64,000 nt of DNA, taken from contig NW_025777615.1 of NCBI RefSeq assembly GCF_021130785.1, forward strand, positions 110,055-174,054, read 5' to 3'. Position 1 is the stretch's first letter. Every line of letters begins with the position of its first letter. Origin of the DNA: Homalodisca vitripennis (lineage: Eukaryota; Arthropoda; Insecta; Hemiptera; Cicadellidae). The notes under the pieces were generated by a model. It was not told where the DNA came from. It was given only the letters and a program-made list of their open reading frames with translations, and did not search any database. A program made the position numbers and the translations under genes. Shown piece after piece: positions 1 to 12,213 of this stretch.

Positions 1-151
1 ACTAAACTCAGAAATTACATACCCATGAACTATTAACTGGATAACCTCTTTTGATAAACAATTTTCCTGATTTTGTAACAGCATTTTTTCATTAAATTCT
101 TAAAAATAGTGAACATCATTATATAAACCGAATATGACATAGGACCGGTTT

Positions 152-720
152 TAGGTAGAGTACGATAAGCGGATCCGGTTTTTATATCGATTAATATAAT
201 CATCGATACTTACTATTCATTTATCGAATACGAGTCTTATCATATCTATAATCATATTTGAAATTAAAATAATTAATATAATACACATAGTGACAATCTC
301 ATAAATAATGAAGGAGCTATAAGGAGTATTCATAAAATTAGAACTAGAAATAGGTCAAGCTCATAAATTATAACAAAATGATGACAACATAATTAACCAA
401 ACTATTTATATGTTTTCTCCTGGGTAGCAATGATTTACCGCTTTCAAGAAGTTGAAAGCACCCTTTCTAGAAAACCATACGTCTCTTTAGTGCAAATATT
501 TACATAACTTAGATGATCTGCAAGCAGGTCCGCTGATATGCTAATTTTTAGACCCTTTTACAATCCTCTATGAGTTTTCTACTGTCTATAAAAGACAATA
601 TGTTTATTATATGAAACAGTGACTTAAAATTTATACAAGTTATATATTGATAGCTATAATTAAATAATATTGTTTGTCAATATCGATATAAAAAATCGGG
701 TCCGCTTATCATGCTGGACC
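152..720. mobile_element. MITE with inverted ends (copy 1)
   Basis: Non-autonomous DNA element of about 570 bp. Its left end reads GGTAGAGTACGATAAGCGGA and its right end is the near inverse (TCCGCTTATCATGCTGGACC). The same ends, and the internal ATCGAT-rich subterminal sequence, recur at 54085-54643, which proves a dispersed element. The interior is AT-rich and has no coding frame. This copy is more diverged than the second one and no convincing target duplication is visible. It lies upstream of the glycerol kinase gene. Confidence 0.75.
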
Positions 721-2053
721 TCTGGTTTGTATATTGCTTAGCGTGACCACTTTAAAGGTCGGTAATACAGCCAAGTATTTTACAATTTTTGTAACAATTT
801 CAACAGTACATTTTTCAACAAAATCCATCAACGCTTAAGCAAGCATGGCCACTTTAAAGATACGCTTACACAAGCCAGGATCAACAAAGAAATTGTACAG
901 CTTTGCATTATACTTTTCATATTTTTGTTCAATGGAGATTTTTTTCTATAATGTCTACTCATGTTTGAATAATTAATACAAATAACATAGCCTATTAAGC
1001 AACAGGTTTCAGTCATCATGGAAATTGATAAACAGTCAACAATTACCCATGTTCACGTCGCCTGATGGCTAACAGTGACAACTAAACTGTCCTCATAGAC
1101 ACCCAAATACAATGTCAATTACAAGGTTTATGGTTTTTGCGTTCATTGTTTGTTAACTCATCATTATACTGAACATAGTGGCACTGCACATTATAAAAGC
1201 CAATTACATTCAAATTTGGAGATATCCGATGTAACGGATGTTGCCTATTTAGCTAAACCACTGCTGTTTATTACATCAGACACTAAGGCTAAAATTGTTA
1301 ATGTAAGATAACATAATGCTCAGTTTCCACACGTTATCACTGGCATAAAGGACACAGACAAAACAGTCCTGTGTCATGGTCAGTCTATAATACAAATTAT
1401 AGATGGATAAAATTGTAAATTTATCCTTACATTAATTAATGAATTACCCAATACAGTACTCATTGAGATTGAAGCGCTAACATGATCTGGGCTTGAATTT
1501 AGCTACTTTACTAAGGGATAATTTTGTTTCTGCCAGCAGTACGGAGAGGCACTGAAGACCCAATTAAACCTTAACAAAATAAAGTGATTATTAAAATTGG
1601 AACTACTTTCTCACAAAGAGATGATTCTTCTGCCTCTCCACAGAGTCAGCATTCATCAGTCTGGCTTAAACCAACCTTCACGGCATCAAAGGGAAAACCG
1701 TGCTACAATTTTATGACAGCCATTTTAATTCTTGTAAATTAGTATGATCTATGAGACCTGCAAGAATGCTGTGGGATCAGGTAGTTTGTTCACCCATCCC
1801 ATGGCTTGTGTTGGACACGAATTACGTTTGCAGTATTACGGGTATCAGCACTCATCCCATCACTTTTGCTTATACGCCTATGAATTTCCTATTTCTTATA
1901 TGTTTAAATTTATTACTGGTGTTGTAAAGAAATAATAGTTAAATAAGTATTAATTTAATGTAAATTTAGTCCTTCATATGATTTAGAAATGAGAGTTTAA
2001 CTAACATGACATGGCTTTCTTAGGTATATCATGTAACTTTCTAATTAACTAAC
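721..2053. other. Upstream region of glycerol kinase
   Basis: AT-rich sequence with no convincing coding exon; the short open frames at 828-1019 and 1744-1935 have no recognisable domains. A possible acceptor (TTTCTTAG) ends at 2023, 30 bases before the kinase ATG, so a 5' untranslated exon may lie further upstream. No promoter motif can be assigned with confidence. Confidence 0.4.
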
Positions 2054-2384
2054 ATGAGCACAAGGGGTAGATTTGGTCCTCTGGTGGGAGCCATAGATGA
2101 AGGAACAAGCAGTGCAAGGTTTCTGGTGTTTGCGGCTAACACAGGCGAAGTATTAACGTATCATCAAGAACAAGTTACGCAGATTTGTCCAAAAGAAGGC
2201 TGGGTGGAACAGGATCCATTTGAAATATTGACAAAAGTCAAGAACTGTGTAGAGACATCTATAGATCATTTGAAAAAGCTTGATATTGACCCAGGAGATA
2301 TTGTGTCCATAGGATTGACAAATCAGCGTGAGACTACTATAGTATGGGATCCATTGACTGGAAAACCTCTCTATAATGCAATAG
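2054..2384 (+). CDS. Gk: Glycerol kinase, exon 1
   Basis: First coding exon of glycerol kinase (FGGY family), which transfers phosphate from ATP to glycerol to give sn-glycerol 3-phosphate in glycerolipid metabolism. The first 110 residues carry the family N-terminus: the phosphate-binding AIDEGTSSAR stretch near residue 13, EGWVEQDP near 48 and GLTNQRETT near 89. The ATG was chosen because the conserved domain starts about 12 residues later, as in animal glycerol kinases, and no in-frame upstream extension looks conserved. The exon ends at a GT donor (ATAG/GTATGT) after one base of a valine codon and joins exon 2 in phase to give YNAIVWLDVR. The whole gene runs 2054-18479 on the plus strand. 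Confidence 0.95.
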
Positions 2385-3796
2385 GTATGTAAATCATTCA
2401 TCTTTATTGTTCCTTTCAGTACATTAGTTAATGGTTAAATCCAAAAAAGTGTAGAATGTAAATACATATTTAAAAAAATGTATGGTGTTTAATCAGTAAG
2501 ACATTTGTAGCTAGCAACACAATTAATTTTAAAATTTTTACATTACATGTTTGCCCAAGTAAAACTGCAATTAGACATTTCAAAATTTACCTGTGAGCTA
2601 TAAAAAAACTAAGAATAAGATTTATGCTAAGGATAGGCAAAAATAAAAAAAATAGCAGAGATGTGCAAAAATCAGTAATCACTACAAATCATAGAGCCAA
2701 ACCCGAAAACATAATACAATACACATAACACAAGATGTGTACCAGGTGCTTTATATAATCTGTTTGTAATTCATTACGTGGGATGTACAAATTAAAAATT
2801 ACATTCTCAGTGATCTCATATGTACAGTTTGGTCCTATTATTTACAAAGGTCTGATAAATCTAACAGCTTGAAAATGAAAAGCTTCAAAATGAGACATTT
2901 AAAATACACTTAAAACAAGTTTGTATATTTACACAATTCTGTTATTTTTCTTAAGACTTGTACAAAGTAAAATTTGTTACTTGTTATAAAAACTACTTTT
3001 TCTGAAATTTTTAAATTGTGACAAATTTAAATTGGTATAAGTTTACTATTATTTACTACAACATTTTATACGGTTTTGATTTCTCTTAATAGGTATATCA
3101 AGGGCAGTAAAAGGTTTTGATAAGTATGATAAAATAAAATAAATATATTTATTAACATAACTTATAATTGATTGTAATTAAACCAAGCTAAAGTTTATAG
3201 AATCTACCATATAATTTTCAAGATAATGGAGTTTCTATTGTTTGAAAGTGTTATAAATGTATTAACATGCCAACCATTAGAGCCGTCATACCATCAGAGT
3301 TGTAAAATTAATTTAAAAATAATAAGCAACTTCAGGTTCATCTTTCTACATGAAATGAAATGAAAAATGACTTTATTAGAGGCGAAGTTAGGACTATAAA
3401 GTCCTCTCTACCACTTAACCTCAACATGAATACCAGATATGAAATTATCTTTCTTCCACTGTCAGGTTGAATATTTGATTTTTATGCTCAGAAAACCAAT
3501 AAATTATGTAATTTAAACTCTTCAAAATAATACATTTTAAATGTGCTTCAAACAACATGATCTCATTGACCAACCTGTTTTCTTCAAGTTTCCTTTTTAT
3601 ATATGATATTGTTACAAAAATTAGTGGTGTAGAGTTTTTGGCAATTCTGTATGATGTAATACTTTTCATAAACAGTATTGTAATGATTATTAACTTTCAA
3701 AATGTTTAATAGCTTGACTTATTTAAACATAGACAATTTTCAATGCTATTAATTTAATAATGTTTGTACTAATTTATAAGTTTTATTTTTCCTCAG
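2385..3796 (+). other. Glycerol kinase intron 1
   Basis: AT-rich intron with donor GTATGT and acceptor TTTTTCCTCAG. Apart from a likely LINE tail near 3.35-3.43 kb nothing is recognised; short open frames here (for example 3445-3669 minus) have no domain content. Confidence 0.7.
3349..3430 (-). mobile_element. Probable LINE 3' tail fragment
   Basis: Read on the minus strand, this short block (GTTGAGGTTAAGTGG, AGAGGACTTTATAGTCCT, then TAATAAAGTCA) ends in a CATTT-type pentamer run. That layout is typical of the 3' end of insect non-LTR retrotransposons, whose tails often finish in short tandem repeats. No coding part remains. The call rests on the tail structure only. Confidence 0.4.
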
Positions 3797-4014
3797 TATG
3801 GTTGGATGTACGGAATGCCGATACTGTGGACCAAATGCGGTCAAAAATTTATGGTAAAAAAGCAGAAACTCTAAAGACAATCAGTGGCCTGCCAATAAGT
3901 ACATATTTTAGTGCTCTTAAACTGAGATGGCTGTTGGATAATGTACCAGAAGTAAAGACTGCTGTTGAGCAAAAGAGGTGTTTTTTCGGCACTGTCGATA
4001 CATGGCTAATTTGG
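3797..4014 (+). CDS. Gk: Glycerol kinase, exon 2
   Basis: Second kinase exon, 218 bp. It completes the split valine codon and gives the conserved VWLDVRNADTV, then GLPISTYFSALKLRWLLDN and FFGTVDTWLIW. The last motif is the end of the first FGGY subdomain. Acceptor TTTTTCCTCAG and donor TTGG/GTAAGT flank it, and it ends in phase 0. Substrate-binding residues of the family fall around this exon; it shows no break. Confidence 0.95.
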
Positions 4015-5729
4015 GTAAGTAGTCGGTTATAAAAGAAAAGCCATCTTATTATTCAAACTACCTCTCAATCTTTGAGATTGCCATTGTAGTGAAAAGATAT
4101 AAATTTTGAAATTTGTCATTTACATATTGGTAATATACATGTTTTTAAGATAAGGTAATGTAATAAGAAAGAATCTGTAAATATTATTAGAATATATTTT
4201 GTTCACATCATACCTACTCTATGAACTTCTGAAGAAATCTGTTGTCTGTAAAGAAGACCATACCATGACTGTATTTTTCACTTCTTTGTCATTGTTGAAT
4301 CATAGATCACCAACAGAATTGTAATATGGAAGATCCCGTTATCTTTCAAGACATAATTTTACCTTGTGTTTTTGAAGGAACAAGCATTTTCATTGAATAA
4401 CATTACACAGATAAAAAGTATAACACGTTTGTTTCCTCAGACACATGATACACATAAGAAACTGATCATTATGTTTCTTATTATAAAATTCACAGAAACA
4501 TTAATTTCTTGTTCAGAAGACATTGATGTACTCTTTTAATGACAATTAAGGAACAAAAATTGCTGCCATGTATAGGATCTTTCACAGATAAGCAGTTATT
4601 ATTTAGGAAACCTTTTTTTTTATTGAGTGGTGTGATAACATCTAAATTAAAATAGAAATTTTTAAAATTATTGTTGCAGGTTTAATTTTTTATCTGACAT
4701 TATTTAAAACAATCTCTTGTAGCTTACTTCACATTATATTGAAACCATAACCATTTGATTTCACTTGATTTTATTAATACTTGAGTTGGTTCTGTGCAAT
4801 TTCAATAAATTCCAAAAAAATAAATTAATAAAATATAAATTCATTCCTCCCTTGGCCTCACTATTGGTTTCTATGTATTCAACTGTTTATTACATTGTTC
4901 TTCATGCTTGTTTGGGTTTCGATCCTTCCATCTTCATATAACATGGTGGGAAAGATTGATTCAGTGGGAATACTGAGTTAAACTTCATTTCACCTTCCCC
5001 TTAGTCCAGTATCTGGAATCTGACACTGGTACAGATAGACTCCTAGGATGTGGAGTACACGTCTGTATGAAGAGATCCATAAAAAGTCTTTAGTAGCCTA
5101 GATGACTCTGATGTTGAAACAATGCAAGGAGTTCGTTTTGAACGTCTTCGTCACAGACTTTACGGATACTTCAGACAAAAGGCTACTCCAGATTCCAGGA
5201 GTCATTCTGTACCAGTGTCAGATATCAGACGCTGCACTAAACAAAAGGTGAAATGGAGCTGAACTCAACCTTCCATTTTGTTCATTTTGTTTTTCTATAA
5301 CTTGTTTTTGAGTGGATATTGTCAATGCCCACTCAAGTTCTAGCTCTCAAGTTCAGACAGCCCAAAAATAAATGCAATCAATAAATGTTAAGAGTTTACT
5401 ATGAATAGGCTACCTGAACATCAACTAGTTTAATAGTTTGTTCCATAATTTATTCCCAGTCATTTTAGTTATAAAAATAAATTTAAATACATTTTATTTT
5501 CAGGTGAGGAATGTTCATAAGGTAACTACCTGTACGTTTGATGGTGAAAAGCACGTTAATGTCTAAAATGTTAATTTTGGTAAAATTTACTAAATCCTTG
5601 GATATATTAATAAAGCTGTAAATAAAATATGAAAACGCTCAGATTGTTATGATATTGTTATAGTAATATTTATTATTGATGAGATTTTTTCAATAATGAC
5701 ATTAATGATTTCCCCCTCTTCTTATCTAG
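4015..5729 (+). other. Glycerol kinase intron 2
   Basis: AT-rich intron of 1.7 kb. It contains a fold-back structure at 4975-5267 (listed separately); otherwise nothing is recognised. Confidence 0.7.
4975..5267. repeat. Fold-back (inverted repeat) element
   Basis: Two arms of about 70 bp in opposite orientation. The left (about 4975-5046) has CATTTCACCTT and CTGACACTGGTACAG; the right (about 5195-5267) has the complements CTGTACCAGTGTCAG and AAGGTGAAATG. The spacer is about 150 bp. The arms are diverged and no coding sequence is present, so this is best read as an old MITE or fold-back element. Confidence 0.6.
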
Positions 5730-5839
5730 AACTTGACTGGCGGCGTTCATGGAGGTCTACATATCACTGATGTTACCAATGCCTCAAGGACAATGCTTAT
5801 GAGTCTTCAAACCTTGCAATGGGATCCAATGCTTTGCAG
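5730..5839 (+). CDS. Gk: Glycerol kinase, exon 3
   Basis: 110-bp exon in phase 0 at its start. It encodes [19 protein letters not shown] followed by [17 protein letters not shown], the conserved segment containing the substrate-binding D of the DVTNASRT motif. Acceptor CTTATCTAG and donor CAG/GTGATT; it ends after two bases of an arginine codon. No defects are seen. Confidence 0.95.
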
Positions 5840-6922
5840 GTGATTATAATAAGTGTGGATTAAAATGACCTAGTGTGGCGATTCATCTGTTAAGCAGTTT
5901 GAGTAACAATTAAAGCATATCAACTTGTCTAATTTAAGCCAATTTCTTCTGAATATTTCACTGGTCAGTGTTTTGTGTATATTACATCAAATCTAGACAA
6001 ATTTCGTACATTGAGCTTTACACATACCCATTATAGTAAATTCTCCCCTATTACCCCCTCCTCCTAACAAATTAATCCCTGCCCTACTAATATTCCTCCT
6101 TCCCTACTAATTAACTCTCCAAAAATAGGCCTAAAAAAATGAATGAAGTTCTATAACTATTTCAAGTAAGTTGTTAACTTAACTGAGTCATGAGAAACCT
6201 GTGATGAGTAATATTGGTGCATATCAATGAATTTATATACCATGTGTAAAACATCATAAGTTCAGTTTCTAATAAGGTAATTTTTCTGAAATTAAAAAAA
6301 AAAAAACTTGTTTGAAAATGAGCTGCTGCATATCAATAAATATTTGCATAGTTAAAAATCAATTTGTTTAAATTTCAAAAAGAAAAATATTAAAACACGT
6401 ACATTTGTGTTAGTAGTTAAAAACATTTTAGCACAATTGTTTATAATCTTCAAATAACTGTAAAAACTGATTACAAAATTGAGAATAACTTGTAATAACT
6501 GTACAGTCAATATTTACATCCATAAATGAGGAAACAGAAATTTACTTCTAAAACTCAAAAGCAATTTCTAAGCCAAAATTGAAGGTTGATTTTTTTTCTA
6601 GAAATCAAAGCTTTTTATTACCAAATTCTTTTAAATTAAAATTTGTTTGATAATCGCAACACCATTTTCTCCCTTTAGTTGGAATTTTATTTTATTATAA
6701 TTCATTACGTGAATAATTTTTAAGTCAAACTATTCTTAAGTCTGAATAGTTACTGTATTAGGAGCTGAGTACTTTATTATGGTATTCCCTAAGAGTTAAA
6801 GCGATTCAATAACATTTTTATTCTTTTTAACACAAAAAAAGCATTTTGGAATGCTTACTACACATATTATTCCTATGATGAATATTTTGTTCACGTCTTC
6901 AACATTAACTCTGTTTTAACAG
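5840..6922 (+). other. Glycerol kinase intron 3
   Basis: AT-rich intron of 1.1 kb, acceptor TTTTAACAG. No repeat, RNA gene or coding fragment is recognised. Confidence 0.7.
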
Positions 6923-7025
6923 GTTTTTTGATATTCCTATGAGTGTTTTACCACAAATTAGAAGTTCCTCAGAAATCTACGGGTATTTAGCAGAGACCTC
7001 ACTACGTGGTGTTCCAATTTCAGGG
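6923..7025 (+). CDS. Gk: Glycerol kinase, exon 4
   Basis: 103-bp exon encoding [21 protein letters not shown] and ending GVPISG, which runs straight into the [12 protein letters not shown] of the next exon. It begins by completing an arginine codon and ends in phase 0 at GGG/GTAAGT. The segment matches the family's central region without gaps. Confidence 0.95.
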
Positions 7026-7096
7026 GTAAGTTTGTTAACTTAAGTTTGTTTTTATACTGTTATCTACAAGTTTTTTTAGTCAAATGTAAATGACTC

Positions 7097-8546
7097 TATT
7101 TAACCCATTACCTACCAATCAAAATTCCAATAATTTTACCCTCTGGTAACAAATTATTTTTGTTACTTTGCTATGGAAATCATTGTGTGGGTGCTTAAGG
7201 TAAATTAAAAATATTAATCACCATATAATATGTTAAAATTGTATTTAACCCATTACCTACCAATCAAAATTCCAATAATTTTACCCTCTGGTAACAAATT
7301 ATTTTTGTTACTTTGCTATGGAAATCATTGTGTGGGTGCTTAAGGTAAATTAAAAATATTAATCACCATATAATATGTTAAAATTGTATTTAACCCATTA
7401 CCTACCAATCAAAATTCCAATAATTTTACCCTCTGGTAACAAATTATTTTTGTTACTTTGCTATGGAAATCATTGTGTGGGTGCTTAAGGTAAATTAAAA
7501 ATATTAATCACCATATAATATGTTAAAATTGTATTTAACCCATTACCTACCAATCAAAATTCCAATAATTGTACCCTCTGGTAACAAATTATTTTTGTTA
7601 CTTTGCTATGGAAATCATTGTGTGGGTGCTTAAGGTAAATTAAAAATATTAATCACCATATAATATGTTAAAATTGTATTTAACCCATTACCTACCAATC
7701 AAAATTCCAATAATTTTACCCTCTGGTAACAAATTATTTTTGTTACTTTGCTATGGAAATCATTGTGTGGGTGCTTAAGGTAAATTAAAAATATTAATCA
7801 CCATATAATATGTTAAAATTGTATTTAACCCATTACCTACCAATCAAAATTCCAATAATTTTACCCTCTGGTAACAAATTATTTTTGTTACTTTGCTATG
7901 GAAATCATTGTGTGGGTGCTTAAGGTAAATTAAAAATATTAATCACCATATAATATGTTAAAATTGTATTTAACCCATTACCTACCAATCAAAATTCCAA
8001 TAATTTTACCCTCTGGTAACAAATTATTTTTGTTATTTTGCTATGGAAATCATTGTGTGGGTGCTTAAGGTAAATTAAAAATATTAATCACCATATAATA
8101 TGTTAAAATTGTATTTAACCCATTACCTACCAATCAAAATTCCAATAATTTTACCCTCTGGTAACAAATTATTTTTGTTACTTTGCTATGGAAATCATTG
8201 TGTGGGTGCTTAAGGTAAATTAAAAATATTAATCACCATATAATATGTTAAAATTGTATTTAACCCATTACCTACCAATCAAAATTCCAATAATTTTACC
8301 CTCTGGTAACAAATTATTTTTGTTATTTTGCTATGGAAATCATTGTGTGGGTGCTTAAGGTAAATTAAAAATATTAATCACCATATAATATGTTAAAATT
8401 GTATTTAACCCATTACCTACCAATCAAAATTCCAATAATTTTACCCTCTGGTAACAAATTATTTTTGTTACTTTGCTATGGAAATCATTGTGTGGGTGCT
8501 TAAGGTAAATTAAAAATATTAATCACCATATAATATGTTAAAATTG
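7097..8546 (+). repeat. Ten-copy 145-bp tandem array
   Basis: Ten head-to-tail units of exactly 145 bp starting at 7097, 7242, 7387, 7532, 7677, 7822, 7967, 8112, 8257 and 8402, then a 7-base start of an eleventh. Units are almost identical. I see a T-to-G change in unit 4 and a shared C-to-T change (TTATTTTG for TTACTTTG) in units 7 and 9. Each unit opens with TTTAACCCATTACCTACC, the left terminus of the piggyBac-like element that encloses the array. The array lies inside intron 4 of the kinase. Confidence 0.97.
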
Positions 8547-9502
8547 TATTTAATGTTATTTGGAATCAACATGTACCGTATAATCTGTCATGAACAAAAA
8601 TCAATCAAATTATCTGGACTAAATACCTCCAAGCAAATGTCAGAAATATGCAACCAAGACACTTTGAAACAAATGTACTCTGCATTTATACATTCCCATA
8701 TTAGTTCATTAATATGCAACTTAGAAAAAAACTTGACATGATCCTAAAAAGTAATTAGGATCAAAATTTTAGTTTTTCATACCTTCTAAAATTAGAAACA
8801 TACAAAAAACATCTTTTCAAACAAAATTTAAATAAAAATACTGTACGGAACATCTTTTTTATTCACTTGAAGAGTGTTTTTAGAGTTAGAGCAAAATTCA
8901 GTCATTGTCTAGGCTTATTTTATTTTATTTGTTGACTAAATAATATTCTTAAACTGTTTGAATTAGAATAAGTTTGTTTTATTGTACTAGCATAATACTG
9001 TACACTTATACTATTTAATGTGTATTTTCCATGCATATACAGTAATGAATAAAGATATTTGAATTTTATTATCTTACATTTTTAGTATTTAGTCACCGCA
9101 ACAATTGGATTTATACCAGATCTACCACTAAAAATAAAATTATGTAGATCATTACCTTGCCTTGGTAATTCCCAAGTATGAAGGTTAGGCCTTGTCACAT
9201 AATTTTCTTAAATTTCTTCATCATCATTTTACTCAACATTTTGTCATCAAAGTTACCATCACCCACATTATATTTACTTTCATTGAGTATGTTCTCCACA
9301 AATTTACTAAAACTCAGAAAAGAACGTCATTTCAGACGGCAAGTAATAAAAACAAACAATCAACAGATGACACAATCGATTTCAAGGGAGTTGACCAGCT
9401 TCCAAATTGAACGTGTTATATTTCAGGCAGTTCTTGTCATCGGTAATAATGATGCTGATGCTAACTGATGACAGGCACAATTCGTTACTGGTAACCAATG
9501 GG
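7104..9502. mobile_element. Non-autonomous piggyBac-like element
   Basis: The ends are CCCATTACCTACCAATCAAA on the left and GGTAACCAATGGG on the right, imperfect inverted repeats sharing CCCATT and a TACCA block. Both are flanked directly by TTAA (7100-7103 and 9503-9506), the target duplication typical of piggyBac. No transposase frame is present in the 2.4 kb. The left 60% is the 145-bp array and the right 0.9 kb is unique AT-rich sequence. The open frames at 8535-8741 and 9178-9468 have no recognisable domain. Superfamily is inferred from the termini and TTAA only. Confidence 0.65.
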
Positions 9503-9750
9503 TTAAAAGTTAAGTGACTGGCACTAATAAGATTTTAAATCGTAGCCTGTTTTTTGGGTCTTTATAAATCTTTAAAATGTGGTTCTAAGGGAATAATGAT
9601 GTGTTATGGTTATACATTATTTTTATCAGGAATAGATGGAGAATAATATTGTCGTTAGAATAGTTTTATTATAATAATGAAGAAAAATTTGTCATTGTAA
9701 GTTATATCTTTATGTATTTTTATATGTTTGATATATTGGGAGATTAATAA

Positions 9751-11956
<2,206 letters not shown>

Positions 11957-12213
11957 ATTGTGCAATCCACTCACGGCCTGTTGACGACAGTTGCTTACAA
12001 GTTGGGGAAAAACTCACCCGCTATCTACGCCCTAGAGGGGTCAGTGGCAGTGGCAGGGGCGGCAATTAGCTGGCTGCGAGACAATCTGCACATTTTGTCA
12101 GATGTCAACATTACAGCCGAGCTGGCACAGGCTGCTTCGTCGACAGGCCAGGTCATGTTTGTACCGGCCTTCTCTGGTCTCTATGCTCCATATTGGCGCA
12201 ATGATGCACGTGG
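11957..12213 (+). CDS. Gk: Glycerol kinase, exon 6
   Basis: 257-bp exon encoding [56 protein letters not shown] and RNDARG. It carries the ATP-side core of the second FGGY domain: [21 protein letters not shown] and [13 protein letters not shown]. Acceptor ATTTTTAG; donor GTGG/GTACGA, leaving two bases of a glycine codon. This exon is clearly richer in G and C than its introns, as expected for coding DNA under selection. Confidence 0.96.

Noticed and set aside
7097..8546. CRISPR-like array
   Set aside because: Units are contiguous 145-bp repeats without unique spacers, in a eukaryotic intron.
9178..9468. 96-residue frame in the piggyBac-like element, considered as a transposase remnant
   Set aside because: It shows no DDE-type motifs or cysteine-rich C-terminus of piggyBac transposases.
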